Positions 24,033-37,300 of a DNA stretch of 64,000 bases are shown in pieces (within the stretch, counting starts at the first letter, position 1; every line of letters begins with the position of its first letter). The DNA lies in contig NW_024037076.1 in NCBI RefSeq assembly GCF_015706575.1, positions 20,526,898 through 20,590,897 of the forward strand, written 5' to 3'. Below the pieces are notes generated by a model that had not been told where the DNA came from, made no database searches, and saw only the letters and a list, made by a program, of their open reading frames with translations. Source of the stretch: Patiria miniata (Eukaryota; Echinodermata; Asteroidea; Valvatida; Asterinidae). Made by a program: the position numbers and the translations under genes.

Positions 24033-24354
24033 CAAGGGCGGATCCGGGGGGGGGGGGGGGGCCAAAGGGGGCCATGCCCCCCCCCCCAAAACGAAACCAA
24101 TTTTTTTTTTTAATGTGACATCGCAATAAAGGCTGGCAATGAGTATACACCAACATCTTTTCCTCAAAAAAAACATTGGTTAAAGTGGTCAGAAATTGCC
24201 TCAGATCGCACCACAGAGTATCTAGAATCCAAAAATGTTTCGGGGCCCTTAAGGCGCGCCCCGAACCCCACGCCGTATTTTTTTGGACCCACTTTTTTGG
24301 GAGACCAAAATTTTTTTTGGCCCCCCCCAAAATTGTGTTCTGGATCCGCCCTTG
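24033..24354. mobile_element. hAT-type MITE with 8-bp target duplication
   Basis: This is a 322-bp element with 13-bp perfect terminal inverted repeats, CAAGGGCGGATCC at the left and its complement at the right. It is flanked on both sides by the 8-bp direct repeat CTCGTGTG (24025-24032 and 24355-24362). An 8-bp duplication with CA..TG-like ends is the signature of hAT transposases. The interior is G/C-run rich (G16 at 24046-24061; C runs) and has no transposase frame, so it is non-autonomous. The long open frame overlapping it on the minus strand (23965-24609) is a by-product of this low-complexity DNA. Confidence 0.85.
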
Positions 24355-24362
24355 CTCGTGTG

Positions 24363-27300
24363 TAGTATCTAGTCCCCACAACTTAACTACGGAACAAGAA
24401 TGTATGAACGGGTATATCACTCGAAACATGGCTGGGTTTATACATGCTAACATTACACACTGTGCGATAAAGGGGGAAAAATACGAGAATGACATTTTGT
24501 TAGTGTCGGCAACCGGCATGCATGACGTCACACGTGACATGGCCTTGACATTTGAAAAGACTGCAGTAGTTGAAACGCAACGCGGTAAGTCTTTAACAAC
24601 TGTACACATCCAAGGATAAAAAGGTATTTACTTAAGTTGTAGTTTTCAAATCTGAAAAAATACTTCCTTTTAATTTATACATGGATACAAAATTGATGTC
24701 TGAAAGCATTTTTAAAGAAATTATATTGAAATAATGCCTATGTAAACCCGGTGTGGAGCTGTTGAGATAAGTGTGCTTAGTTCTGCGGATTACTTTTCAA
24801 GATGAGCACGTGCATCGCGTTTACTATATGTTTTGTGTTGATGAATTTTTTTCCTATTAATTTCCTGTATCGTGAACACTGTCTATCGACTGTAGACTAT
24901 GAAGACGGCTCCTAGTGTCGAGAGCCGCCTGGTGAATTCAAGCGCAAGAGACGGGCAAGTGTTAGGCGATAAGGCACGAATCCTTGACGGCCAAAGAGCC
25001 GCAGATTAAGAGCCGCCCTCGGTCACATCACTGTCGGTTATAGAAGCCAGAATTTCCCCAGCCCTCCTATAACCCCTCGACGCTGAACCTTTAGAATGCC
25101 CGCCGGCCCTAATATTTTACAGCAGCTAAGCGGAAGATTTTTGTCGCTCTAAATCAATGCTACGCTCAACGACAGGCGTATGATGCGATGCACGTACGTG
25201 ATCAATTTTTTGGTTGCCTTGGATAAACAATATTCCCATCTTAGAATTGCTTTTGTGTCGGGTTTCAGTTCCCCTTGCAAAACTGAACTGGCTCTTCGCC
25301 AAAAGACATTTCGGTCGTCAAATTATTTTGAAACCGCGTCTACTGTTTCTGACCCCGTGCAATTTAAAAACAGGTGATTGTCAGAATTCTCTCTTAGTAT
25401 AGAATGGTGAGGCCACAAAGCCTTTCATATAAAAATCGAGCATTTCCCTCTGAACTCTCTCCCTAGAGTATCTTTGTATTTTTGGAGTCCTTCTTTCCGT
25501 ATTACTATATTGTCTTGTTAGTGGCTTTGGTGGTGTTTTATATCAACACCGTTAGAATATTAGATACTCAGGAAAAGCACAAAACAACTCCACTTAGGCA
25601 TATTCTTTGACTGTAATAAAAACATTTGGGCACACAAACTCTAATTATCTTCAAATTCCTCTGATAAGGATCTATAATACTCCCAGGCCTTTTTTTTAAT
25701 TTTATTAACACTCAACAATTGGTACTTGTTGTAATGAGCGGTTACTGCGTCATAGCCTGTTTGCTTATCTCTTGAAATGTGGCTACAAACTACACCTAAG
25801 TGGTTGAATAATGAAAATAAGCAGTAATACATGGCGAGTATCTTAGACGGAACAACGCCATTTATTCCAACTGTTAGTATTCTTTTAGCTGTGCCTCATG
25901 TCAGAATGAGAAATTAAATGTGCTACTTTATCGCCAAACGCATCAGCGATACGATTTGCTTATTAACTACTGGATGACACTCGGCTCTGCTTGAAACAAC
26001 CCCGATAACTAATGGAGAAACTGCGGGTCTACCCTGCCATTAAGTGCGTTCCACTCTATACAAGGAACGCAGTGCACTTTCGATTAAAAGTGGTTTCGTT
26101 TTTATCAAAAGACACTAATGATGGTGTGTTCACATACCATGAAATGTTATCAGTTCGTTCATGTCAGGAAGCGGAACTGTTCCAGTCGGATTGCAATTAA
26201 TTTTGCATGGTGTGAAAGTTACTCTCCGTAATTAATGTAAGCACAACTGTTTGGAGAACACTGAACAGCCAGTTAATGGTTGAAATGGGACACGTGGATA
26301 ATTAATGTATTGAGAAGGGGATGTATGAGACGAGCACAAGAACGGGACGTATTGAAGAGGGTTGGTGCGGGGAGACCACATCATAAACATAGCCTCTCAA
26401 TGACGTCAGGGAAGAAAGCGGAAAAACAACCGAAAGCTTCTTACATCTAAATAACACAACAACACGGTTATTACGATCAAAGTTTTAAAACGTTAATAAA
26501 TGCAATGTGATTAAATGCCGTATGATGCCAAATGCATTGAGTTGATTTATGGTGATAGAGCAACAAAAACGAGCGCAAATACTCAGATGTCTCTTATTAA
26601 TGGCAAGGTCAACAAAAGGCTCGCATGCCGGGCCCTAAATGTGCAATCCTAATCTGCTTTGGCAGGTTAATTAGGAACGTTGATTAAACACACTCCTTAA
26701 TGGCTTAAATGATGTATACCCTCCCAGAATTGCTAATGAGAAGATTGCGCGTTCAGTGTAGCGAGCACGTTGTACTGGGGAGATGGCACAGGCAATATTC
26801 ACAAAGCTTAATGTTCCTGACACTGAATTCAAGACTAGGGTCAGTCTGATCATCATTGGGGGCGGCAAAATGCACACATCTCCACCCTGGAGTGCTGATG
26901 ACACACCAAACGTGGCGGCAAGCTGCGAGAATGAGTCCACGGCACGGTTTGTCTGTGCATGGGGAGGCCCCCACAGAAAGTCATTATAACAAATTAATGA
27001 GTTAATATTGATAACGAGGGAAGTGCGAGCGGGACGTGGATTGCATGATTGGAAATCGTAATGGCCTAGGCCAGGCGGCATGGGGAATGCTGTGGTGTAG
27101 AGTGTCACTGTTGCAGATTAATACAGGGCAACCCCCGTAGGTCCCGGGTGACTTCAATAATAGACCAGGCCAAAAAGAGGCCAGTGGCTGTATACTTCAT
27201 GTAGTTGACCCATGGGTTGACAGATCAAAAGGCCGACTCCGACATGGGATCCTTTCCAAGGGGCTCGGTGTTTAAAAACAATCTATTTGCTGGCACAACG

Positions 27301-27434
27301 TACGTGATCGACCTCCACGACAACATTGTAACTATAAGAAAATATCTTGAGATTAAACTTGCTGCAAGTTGAATGTACCACTGCGCTTAAGGTCAACAGG
27401 AAGAAAGAGCGACTCGATGGTCAATCTAGTTATA
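24363..27434. other. Non-coding region between two MITEs
   Basis: No recognisable gene. The right part (about 26200-27150) is listed separately as candidate regulatory DNA. Frames such as 26671-27108 (-) lack any recognisable domain. Confidence 0.5.
26200..27150. promoter_or_regulatory. Candidate conserved non-coding element
   Basis: Unique-looking sequence with repeated homeodomain-type cores (several ATTAAT/TTAATTA near 26210-26320, 26660-26720 and 26990-27010). GC content is higher than in the flanks, and there are no homopolymers or transposon ends. That texture is usual for developmental enhancers in gene deserts. This is an impression from composition only; no comparison was possible. 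Confidence 0.25.
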
Positions 27435-28068
27435 CCAGGGGCGGATTGCAATAATCGGTCTTAAAGCTGTCTATGCGCATTAGACGGTCTAAAAGTTCTG
27501 GCTGTCAGTCAGTACGTTAGACCATTGCAATGACACGGTCTAAGTATTAAGACAGTCTTAAAATAGTTAGCCTGGGTAGGGCTGGCTTAAAATGGTCTAT
27601 AGTTGGGATTTTTGGAATTCACTGGTGTGTTGAATTATTCTTTCCTAACATGTTTTTTTTCAGTTGATGATCAGCAGTGTGTGATAATCTTTAAAAAAAG
27701 AAAGAAGAGAATACTGCTTGGAGCCTGGAGGGTGGATTCTCCAGGATAGAAGGAATCTTCTAGAAATGGTTTTAATGACACCGAGTTGTACTGCAAATGC
27801 AATATTCTCTCAACATAAAATCTTGGAATTGACAGATTTGATTTCGTATGATTTGAATCACACAAACCTACAAAAAAATTGTGCAGTCTCTCCGGTATTT
27901 GCTCGTAACTATGGAATGTTTGTTTGTGAATCATTACTCTAAGCAGGCTTTGTAAAGCAATGGGCTAAGTTTGGTGTCTTAACCAAGACCGTCTAAGAGC
28001 AATAGCAGGCTAAAATCGGACTGGTTTAGCCAGCCGACTTAGACCGCGTTATTGCAATCCGCCCCTGG
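27435..28068. mobile_element. MITE with 20-bp perfect terminal inverted repeats
   Basis: CCAGGGGCGGATTGCAATAA (27435-27454) is repeated exactly, inverted, at 28049-28068, giving a 634-bp element. Subterminal regions carry many copies of TTAGACNG or its complement CNGTCTAA (for example 27480-27492, about 27527, about 27990 and about 28040). These are plausible transposase binding sites arranged in mirror order. The CAGGGGCGG terminus is of hAT type, but the 8-bp flanks (AGTTATAC and GCAGACCC) do not match, so the target duplication is lost or the class is wrong. No transposase frame is present. Confidence 0.8.
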
Positions 28069-31000
28069 CAGACCCAGTTTGATGATGTCTGAAAATTCAA
28101 TGACTGCTCACACGCACAACAGATATGACTGGAATTTAGTATGACAGAGAATGTAGTGGCTTGTGGAATGGAACTGAAGATGAATCAAGATGGCATAGGC
28201 ATTACCCCGTCATTAGAAAGCTGAGGCGATCTTTCCACTGGAATGCGCGCTATTAATTTCGGAATCGTTTACCGTGACATGATAGAAGCGGGAAAGGAAA
28301 CCAAAGTGGAATATTTACGTACACACAAGTTTACCTCGAAAATTAACGGCTTGTTATTAATGTTGTGAATGAATTTTGGGTTACAAAATTTTGGTCCTCG
28401 AAAATTGAACCTATGGAGTGCTAGTCTTGGTTCAAGTCGCACGTGTTTTTTTTTGAATATGTGTTTCAAACACTCGAACTCTCATAGTAGAACCTAAGTT
28501 TCCCGCAGTAGATTATCACTTGCTTGGTATGTATTAAAGGGTCCATGCAATGTAATTTTTGAAAATGCACTTTGTGTCCCATTTAACCTTATTTTCAATT
28601 TTCGTTTTGCCATTTTCACGGGTATTTTGGTGCCTTTTTATGCTAATGCGAATTTCCATATTCATGAGCAAAACTGTAATGTCATTTCAGGCAGAAACCT
28701 CAATGATACAGCTATTTTAGCACCAAAAGTTGCCAGAATTGTGGATATTTTGCTGTTGTAAATTTTCTTTCTGTGGTGATTCGTTGTTGCGTCAGTATAC
28801 ATGGCAGTTAGCCAATTAGCAAACTTTTCTCACAGATTGTCCGGAAAAGCATGGACAATTTTAAATATTTAAAGAAGTGCACGTTCCAATAAAATTAACA
28901 AATTAACCAAAAAGGGGTGTCAGATAGTTTTTATATACATTTAAGAGGAATAGAAATTTGCACAAAATGTGTCCCGGAGAAAAAAATTCATCTCATGCCC
29001 TTTAAGCTGCACCAGTCTGACATTGGCAGCCGTTTTGGGGTCATATTAAATCCATGGCTTAATTCACCGCTGGAAATGGGATAGGCAAGGCAAAATAGCA
29101 TTCCTTTCATTAGGTGTAAGACACTTTGTGGATTTTGTGTGTGTGACCAAAACCTTTAATACATGGTTAGTAAACATATTAAAGCATAATATTTCGGTAA
29201 TCTTCCGACGACTGTGCACCTTTTATCACCCATAAACCCAAATTATCTCTCTCCAATGTGCATCCAGTTCATGTCACCCAACAGCCTGCCTTATGATGAT
29301 CATGCCATAGTGCACGTTTAGCCCATCACTGTCATCACTGCTAAGCTGCTTCGAATCCTGACCCTCTCTCGTTCCATCCAGGAGGCTTCTCAGCACACAC
29401 GCTAAGTATTATAACAGGCCCTAATGTAATTCACATCAAGTCGAATTAAGGTCTGATTGAAAGCCATTCAAACTATATACGCTGATCCGGTCAGATATTA
29501 GCCCGCGCACCTTCTCTCGGTTTAACCATAGTGGATAGTAACCCTTGCGATAAGAGCATAAGCCCTAATCAGGCCCCGAAATTTATTAGCAGGTTTTAAA
29601 GGAATCTCCACACAACTACATCAATATCTTCAACCCCGGTCCAGTGCAAAGCTGTTTGGCGATATCGCGGATACCTGGTACAAAGGTGTGTCGTGGTCCC
29701 TTCTCCACGCCGATACAATGGTGACGTGTCCAGTAGCCAGCTAAAACCAACACTTTGCCGATAAATTCCGTGAGAAATTGAATCAGGTAAATCACGGCCG
29801 GGATTTTTTTCCCTTCGGCATGCAGCACCATTGATAACAGATAAGGTCTCCTAACATTTGTATAGCCTGAATTGATAAGCAACTCCAAAATGATAGCAAG
29901 ATAAAAAACCCACTCACACCAGGGAACCTTAAAGGGACACACGTACTCCATAAAACAGAATAGCTCTTTAACAATTAATTAATAATACGTCCCCTCCTAT
30001 CTGATACGCTCTACTTATTCCCAGATGCATCACATATTGGATAAGTCATTTAAACCACGCCAAATGAAAGAAATCCTCCTGGGGACGCTGCCAACATCTT
30101 GAAAGAGTCGGTCATTTTCTGGATTGCGCGGGCACGTGCCATCAAGCGCAAAGGCACGCTACCTTGCCTGTCTCAATACAAACCACATTACATTTTGATG
30201 TGACGAACGGAAATAGACCGGCTTTGCTGAATCCCCTCAGTACACACAAAGGACTGCAATTGCTATGATCATCTGTAATATACCAGACCGAAGCATAATA
30301 TACTACAGCGACATAAGACGTTTCGTGTCAGGTACTGATCATTTCATACACAACAAAAAAGTGACCTTCGTATCGACCTCTTTTACATCACCATGCCAGT
30401 CTTTCAATATTGCGGGATCCCAAGGATGATTTACTCAAGAGCTTTCTATATGCCCCAGTAAAAATAGTAACACGCAATCGTTAAATTTCTGATTTTTTTC
30501 CCCGAGGAAAGAAGAACGGAGAAAAATTAATCTGGAGTAGACGGCAAAACGTAGAATCTGGCCAAAGGTCACACAAGCGGACTGGTCACAGCCCGAACAG
30601 GTACAGAGCTAGAGCTTATTGAAAAAACCTGCAACCACAGATTTCCCTAGATTGTTGCCAACTGCACAGCTGAGGACAACACCACGAAATCACTTGTCTT
30701 CGACAGTAAAGGTTGGTTGATATTGCACGTTGCTGACAGATTGAACCAACCAAATGTTCGTCATCCGGACAGAATATTATTACATGTTGATACGATGATG
30801 ATGTACACTGTGCACATTGCATGCACTTACTTGAAAGAAGACATGGAAGCAGAAGAAATGTGAGAAAAACCTCCCATGCTTACCACATAATAAACACATA
30901 AAGTGCACATGAAACTGACTGATCGTACCGCAATAAACACGTCATTACTGTAATGCCAAACGAATAAAAACAATCAGAAGTGGCATAGTAGCTGAGTTTT

Positions 31001-32494
31001 TACCGTGGGATCATCTTGACACACGTCCACTGCTGGGAATTCTAAAGATTAAAGTCCACTGTATGAATTCTAACATATAGGCCTATACAATTTTTGTGTA
31101 CCCCGTTTGGCTATACCACAATACAACTTAAATGTCCAAGAATAAAATTCAAGGACTGATAAAATTATGTGTGGACGTGCATTCAGGGATACAATGAACA
31201 TTTCTATTTGGAGATTGAATTTTATCGTTACACGCAACCCTCACATTTATAATTGAGTAAGGTATCTGATATGGGATCCTTGATATTAACATTACGGTAA
31301 AAGATGACCCTGAGCTTTCTAAGGAACACATCCTCGCTGAGTACTATTTTTGGACATATTTGCTCCACATCCACTCCTTGTCTGCATAGTGACCTCGGTG
31401 ACGTTTGCCCGTGAAACCTTTTGAAGACGCCCGTTATATTTTGCTTGATGCATCGAGCTAACAAAGTCATACCAAGGATTTATCAATCAATAAATCACAA
31501 ATGTAAGGGCTTACCTATCCGACATCCTTACTCAAGTTTGTCATGATTCTCATCTTTTTTTTGCAAAGCTGGCATACCGAAAAATGAAATTGTTCTGTGA
31601 TCCGACAAATCTAATGAGAGCCAAGGCTATTGCTTTTACCGACGCAGCAATGGCAAAAGTATAATGATGTTGCGTACCTCGGGAACACTAGCAAATGCTC
31701 AGTCCATCATCCCAGGAAATTGATGGTGCTGTCCACCGGACATTACACTGACAAATGACTCGGAGGAGGCTCTGTCTGTATGTTCTTCATATCTATACGC
31801 AGGTACGCTAATCGCATTGGATGCATTACGTGCACCTTGGGAATCGATTAGAGAAATATAGCCGTACAGACCAGCTCTTATTGGGGAAAACTGAGACTAA
31901 GACAAGTCGGTCTTCTTTGATGACGAAGTAACCTGATGGTACGGTCCTATAAAGGTCATTTACAATGGATGGAACTGACGGAACTGACGCCTAAGAATTG
32001 AGGCTTTTGGGGGCATGGTACATGTGACTATTGTATTGAATAGTTGTAAAGCATAATTTTCAACACGAACACTTAAGTCGTTGACAGCCATCTACACCTC
32101 GGGGGTTATCAACCACACGGTAACCAACTCTAACATCTTGGGCAGTTTCTGTTAGCCAGGGAAGAACCAGCGACTGACAACTAGATTTCTGGAAAGGCCA
32201 TAGGCGCCACTGAGTACGACCCACATGCGTATGACTATGAGATGATTGTACCATAGAACGATGGCATGCCCGGAGAAATAAATTTGCTGCAAAAGCCTCT
32301 TCGCATATCCAGAGTTTATACATTTTTAATCCATCAGCAGCCGTGATTCTGTTGTGGTGACGATTTGCTTCTAGCCCGGTTTGCCGAGTCGGTCAAGTTA
32401 TATTACGTACTTTATTATTAATGTGGAGAAAGCAGGTAATCGCAAATCTCAAAATGGAAATCGAATCCCTTCTCCCTTAGGTGAATTAAAAAAA

Positions 32495-32541
32495 CGACGA
32501 CGACAGCGACAACAACAAACAAACAAACAAACAAACAAAAA
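32495..32541. repeat. (AAAC)n microsatellite with (GAC)n leader
   Basis: A short GAC-rich run passes into AAC and then about six AAAC units. Confidence 0.75.
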
Positions 32542-34264
32542 CGTAGTCCATGGAAGTCTTCCGCACACGTAATATTTGATGTTTGTGACAGAGATTTTGG
32601 ATGTTGGTGACGGTGTAGCGTGAATATCCGACTCCATGAAATGTGGACTCATTGGTAGTATTGTGTATGCGTAAGTGCGATAATATGCTATTTCTAGGAT
32701 CATGTATGGGAGAGTGACTTGTCACGTGTGAGGGATTAACCAATAATAGGGAAAAGGAGTCCGATTTTCATAGGAGTCGGATTTTCATATGACAACGGTT
32801 TCCAGCAGGATGTATAGTGTTCGTAGTCTAATTGTGGTAACCCAATCGGATGTTCACAAGAACAGAGGCGATACCAGTTTAATACACAGTTAATATTAAC
32901 ACTGGTGCGGCCAAAGAGGGGTCGTATTGAAACACTGTCTAGTTAAAGCAGATGCCATTTTACTATCTCAACAGACAGAAATTTACAAGTTATGAGAAAA
33001 CCGCAAGACATTAAGATGGTTAATTTCTCTGGGACTTTCACTTAGCAGTTAATCCGATACCCCGAGTGCACTTTGTGGCATCAATAAATCAAGAATTTTT
33101 GACCCATTTAACTCTCACGGCATGCATCAGACTTCCAATTGCTACTAATGAAGATCTATCGTCATGCAGGCCGAAACAAACATCGCACGGGTCAGAGTCA
33201 CCTCCCGAAGTATTCAAGAATTCCATACATGTACCAAATAGCGTGCTCTGGTTCAGTGAAGTTCAGATTATGGTCAATAGTATACAAGTAAGCGCTCACG
33301 TTTATTATTCCTGGCCACGCAGCTTCCAGTGAGATACATTTCCTCTACTTCGCTCTTACCTTAAGAGTACTTCTACACTAATGCTTTCCAAACCTTTGCA
33401 CAGCCTGACCTGCAAGTATTTTGTTTGTGAGTCCCCTTGCACCGGATACCGTTTCCATAACTAGACTCTCGTACTGTAACCAACCCACTTTCATTGAATC
33501 AGCCAGCAAGAGTAGTCGCGAATGTAGTCGCGTCGTTATAAAACAGGACGACCTCTGGTCTAACACATGTTGGACCCCGGCAAGTCCCAATTGCTAGGCA
33601 TGTTCGGCACGCGTAAACTGATTTACGCATCAAATTGGCCCAAACATGGCGAGACTGCATCGGAAGCTTGGTGTTGGGCTAGGGGCTAAACCCTCTCAAC
33701 CCCCAACTGAGTCAAGCCAAGTTCAGCCCGTGCGACACTGCATCCAACTGCTAGCGCGATTGCCAGATTAATCCATGGTTCGCACGTAGGCCAATACGCG
33801 TAGAGGGGACAAGCAACCCATTTCTCCGACGCAGAGATTCCGAGATTCCAACCAATTGTGCCACCTTCCTCGATTCCGACCAGACTCAACGTGAACTCTG
33901 GCCTGAAAATGATGTAAATTCTCCCGTAATTGAGTGCAAGGTCACAAATCACTCACCAATGCTTCCCGGTACAAAGCGCGTTCTGCCGCAATGTTTGGGT
34001 AAATATTACAGTTCTATAGGCTTTGCCCAGAAGCCTGCCCTTTCTCTCATTAATAAAGGTCAGAAGAGGAAGTACTGTAAACTATTCAGGGATGCCTATG
34101 GAATGATATTGCTGCCAGTACGAAACGTTATTATAATCACTCTTGCATCTAATATGACCGATTCGGTTTACCTGTTCGAAAACCTTTAGGTCTAATACTA
34201 CACTTCATGAGCCAGGACTCAGCAAACATTCATAGCTCTTAACCTTAGTCTTAAGCCACATGTG

Positions 34265-34325
34265 AAGTGTTGCATACGGGTTCGAACTTACGAGACCTCG
34301 CTGGCGCTGAGGCGCGTAGGGATCA
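34265..34325 (-). repeat. Possible tRNA-like SINE remnant
   Basis: On the minus strand a block reading GCGCCAGCGAGGTCTCGTAA then AGTTCGAACCC looks like the anticodon-to-T-arm part of a tRNA with a box B. No box A lies at the expected distance and no SINE body follows, so it is at best a fragment. Confidence 0.27.
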
Positions 34326-37300
34326 CTGTTCATTTATTGTGGTCTTCGTTCAAACAGATGTCGCCGTTGATTTTCTTTAATAGGTCAGACGGAGAACTGT
34401 GACATTTAATAGTTATCCCTGCATGACGATTGAAAAAGGCCAGAATGAATCTTTATGATCATATTCATAATAACCCATAAGTCATTCCGGCGGTAAATCA
34501 AGACAAATTGATGGCACATGCTTTGGCATGGATCCAAACCGAACCACTAGATGGATGGAGTATGTGCTGCATTCCTCTGAGCTGGGGAGAAAATAAGAGC
34601 GATTGTCTGGTAAGCAAAATAGATAACGATCCACTTTTACCATTTCCATATTCACTGGACCAAAAAGATCTGGACATCATGTGTCGCTCGATAACTTGAA
34701 ACAGCGGTGCTAAAAATCAGACAAGCGTTGTGTCACTTCAGACACGGTGAAAGGGTCACTGGATTTTGTTCAATGGCTATGACCTATGAAAACAAAGACT
34801 AGTGACGCTTTAGCCTGTCCAGTTTTGACACTAAACAGACGTTTCAAGTGTCAAGTATATATCCGGCCGTGCCTGCAATTAAAACATCTTTTAAAATAAT
34901 TGGGACAAACATTGTAACTATGTTTTCTTCTGCAAGTCACGTTTTATAACAGATTAATAGAAATCAAATTATATAATCTTAATACTATTTAGAATTATGT
35001 GTAAAATCAAATTCTCATTTAAAAAAAGCATTGTATTCCTGATGCGGAAACAAATTGGGAGAAATTTGTTGCAGGTGCTCAAAATTAAATAAAGCAAAAA
35101 TTTAAACAAAATTGTGTAGCATCTCAAACGAGAACAACATCCCTAAACCTGTAACGGAAAACAGAGCTTAACAAAGCAGAACAAAGAAGCGCATCGCAAT
35201 TAACATACCCTAAATACCGTGGCTATTTCCGGGCTGCTTAAAATAGTATATGTTGGCAAGAGCTAATGAAATTGCCATCTTGGCATGACTTTAGCTTGCA
35301 GAGCATATCCCCCAGTCGTGCACGTCTATACTTAGCCCTGACTCGACCCAGCTATCTATCATACCAAAGCAACTCTGGCTCAGACAATCATGGCATGCTC
35401 TTCTTTAACCAAGTGGAAAGCCTGCCAACCTCTCCGACTTCTGTACACTTTATCCTGATTTCCCCATTCTAGATAACGTATACATTTTCCCCTTTACTCA
35501 ACTGGATTAAGATAAATGAGAAGTGGCCCCGCGGCTCGCTTGAGCATGAAATACACCCTGACATGTAATGTCTCCACGTACCCGTCTCAAATGTCATTCC
35601 TTGTCATATTTTTCTAACTCTAGTTGCGTTCCCACGAGATCCGTACAGGCATTGCTCAAAGGTTGGACATGCCTGTGAGATGCACCGCCATAAACAGACG
35701 CGACTCCCTGGGCGTACCTGATGCGTTCGCCCCTCTCACCGATATTAAAAACTGGAAACTTCAGTCCAGTCCCAAGACGGCACACGCCTGTACTGAAGCG
35801 CAAGCCCGCGCACTTCCACCATGAATAATTTTTACTAACTTTCTTATTTTGATAGCACATCTGGAAAATCTGGCTCCCTGTAGTCAGCTTGACGGTGATG
35901 AGTTTCATAAAAAAAAAACACCCAGCGTGCGCTGCATCCTTGGCCCGTATGCGTTGAAGTGACCAATATTAATACCCCAAAAAGTCAAACCGCGACGTGT
36001 AATAACCTCTGTCAGTGGTGCAAACAACGCGATAATTCCCAAAGTGTTGACAGCCCGCTGAGAAGATGAAATGGTCTCCGTCTGTAGCTGTCCTATGGTT
36101 TTGATGTTGGCTCTCATGAACGCAAATTCCTCTGCTGTGTGATGAAAACATAACGGGAGCATCTGTCGTTATGTTCTACACGTGTGAGTTAACCTACAAG
36201 GAACACTAAATAGTCCTCGGAAGTGATGTAGGCTATGCAGCATTGCAGCAAGAAGATACCAAACATAATTCGTATGTGCCCTAGCATGTGTGCTTCTTGC
36301 ATTAAGTAGGCAAGCCAAGACGCCAACACACACAGGCTTTACCCATGGAGGAAGGATACACACGATACAACCGAACGAGTTCTTCAATTTTGGATACGGA
36401 TGGTTATCACGGTGTGTTGTTAATGACGATATTGTTAAATGGGAAGAAATCCTGAATAAAATGAAACAATTAAGCATTATACCAAAATTACATTAACAAA
36501 TACTAGACTATTATACCAAAGTAATAATAGTACTGCTTATTCCCATGTCGATTTGGGCATTTTCTTTTCCATCAAAGCGTTTACTTGTGGCGTTTTAGCC
36601 TGTATAGCTGGCAAGAAGTAAAAATGGACAGGTCCAATACTCCAATACACGTCCAACGCTGATCGCGATGCTTGCCTTGCCATTACCAAGCGGTACACAC
36701 ATTGCATGCACTCTGCCTGTCGAAGTTAATACAGATTTCCTACCGATTTTATGCCCATGCGTAATCACGATGGCAAATATACTTGAGCGCTTTAAGCATG
36801 CTGACAGACGTTAAGCGGCACCAGCTACAAGCTGATGAGCATTTTGACCGCTTTTCTGGCTGACAGCTGATCGCAGTTGGACAGTGATAGAGAGGACGCG
36901 TTGCTAACGGCTGACATGAACACGACATGTAGGAGGCAGAATCGTCTCATCAGCTACCAACCCCCGGTAAACACACTAATAAAATACCCTGCTCTGTGGA
37001 CAAGTAGGCAATACAGAACCCTGCGCGCGATCACTCAGTCCAAAACTACTCGTAGATAGCCATGATACGAGGGGGGTATTACAGCTACACCTCAAAGTGC
37101 CTCGCACACTCGGGATTATAAATATTGTAGTTGGTAAGACAATTTGCTATCATGTGTGTTTATCAGGCCTCCGTCAATCAATCAGCCTAGATCAGTGATA
37201 CCATATTTCATCACATCTGCTTTGGATACCCATCTGCCTTGAAATTAATGAGAGACAACATCCACACTGAAGACAGTTTTCAGCCATTCATTATGAAGCA

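Noticed and set aside
23965..24609. 214-codon open frame on the minus strand
   Set aside because: It runs through the hAT MITE and its G/C homopolymers; Gly/Pro runs and lack of any domain mark it as a by-product of low-complexity DNA.
29616..29951. 111-codon minus-strand frame with hydrophobic segments
   Set aside because: It has a protein-like look but no recognisable family, no splice context and no neighbouring exon; could be chance.
35905..36162. 85-codon minus-strand frame
   Set aside because: Composition is plausible for a protein, but no motif, neighbour exon or family was recognised.
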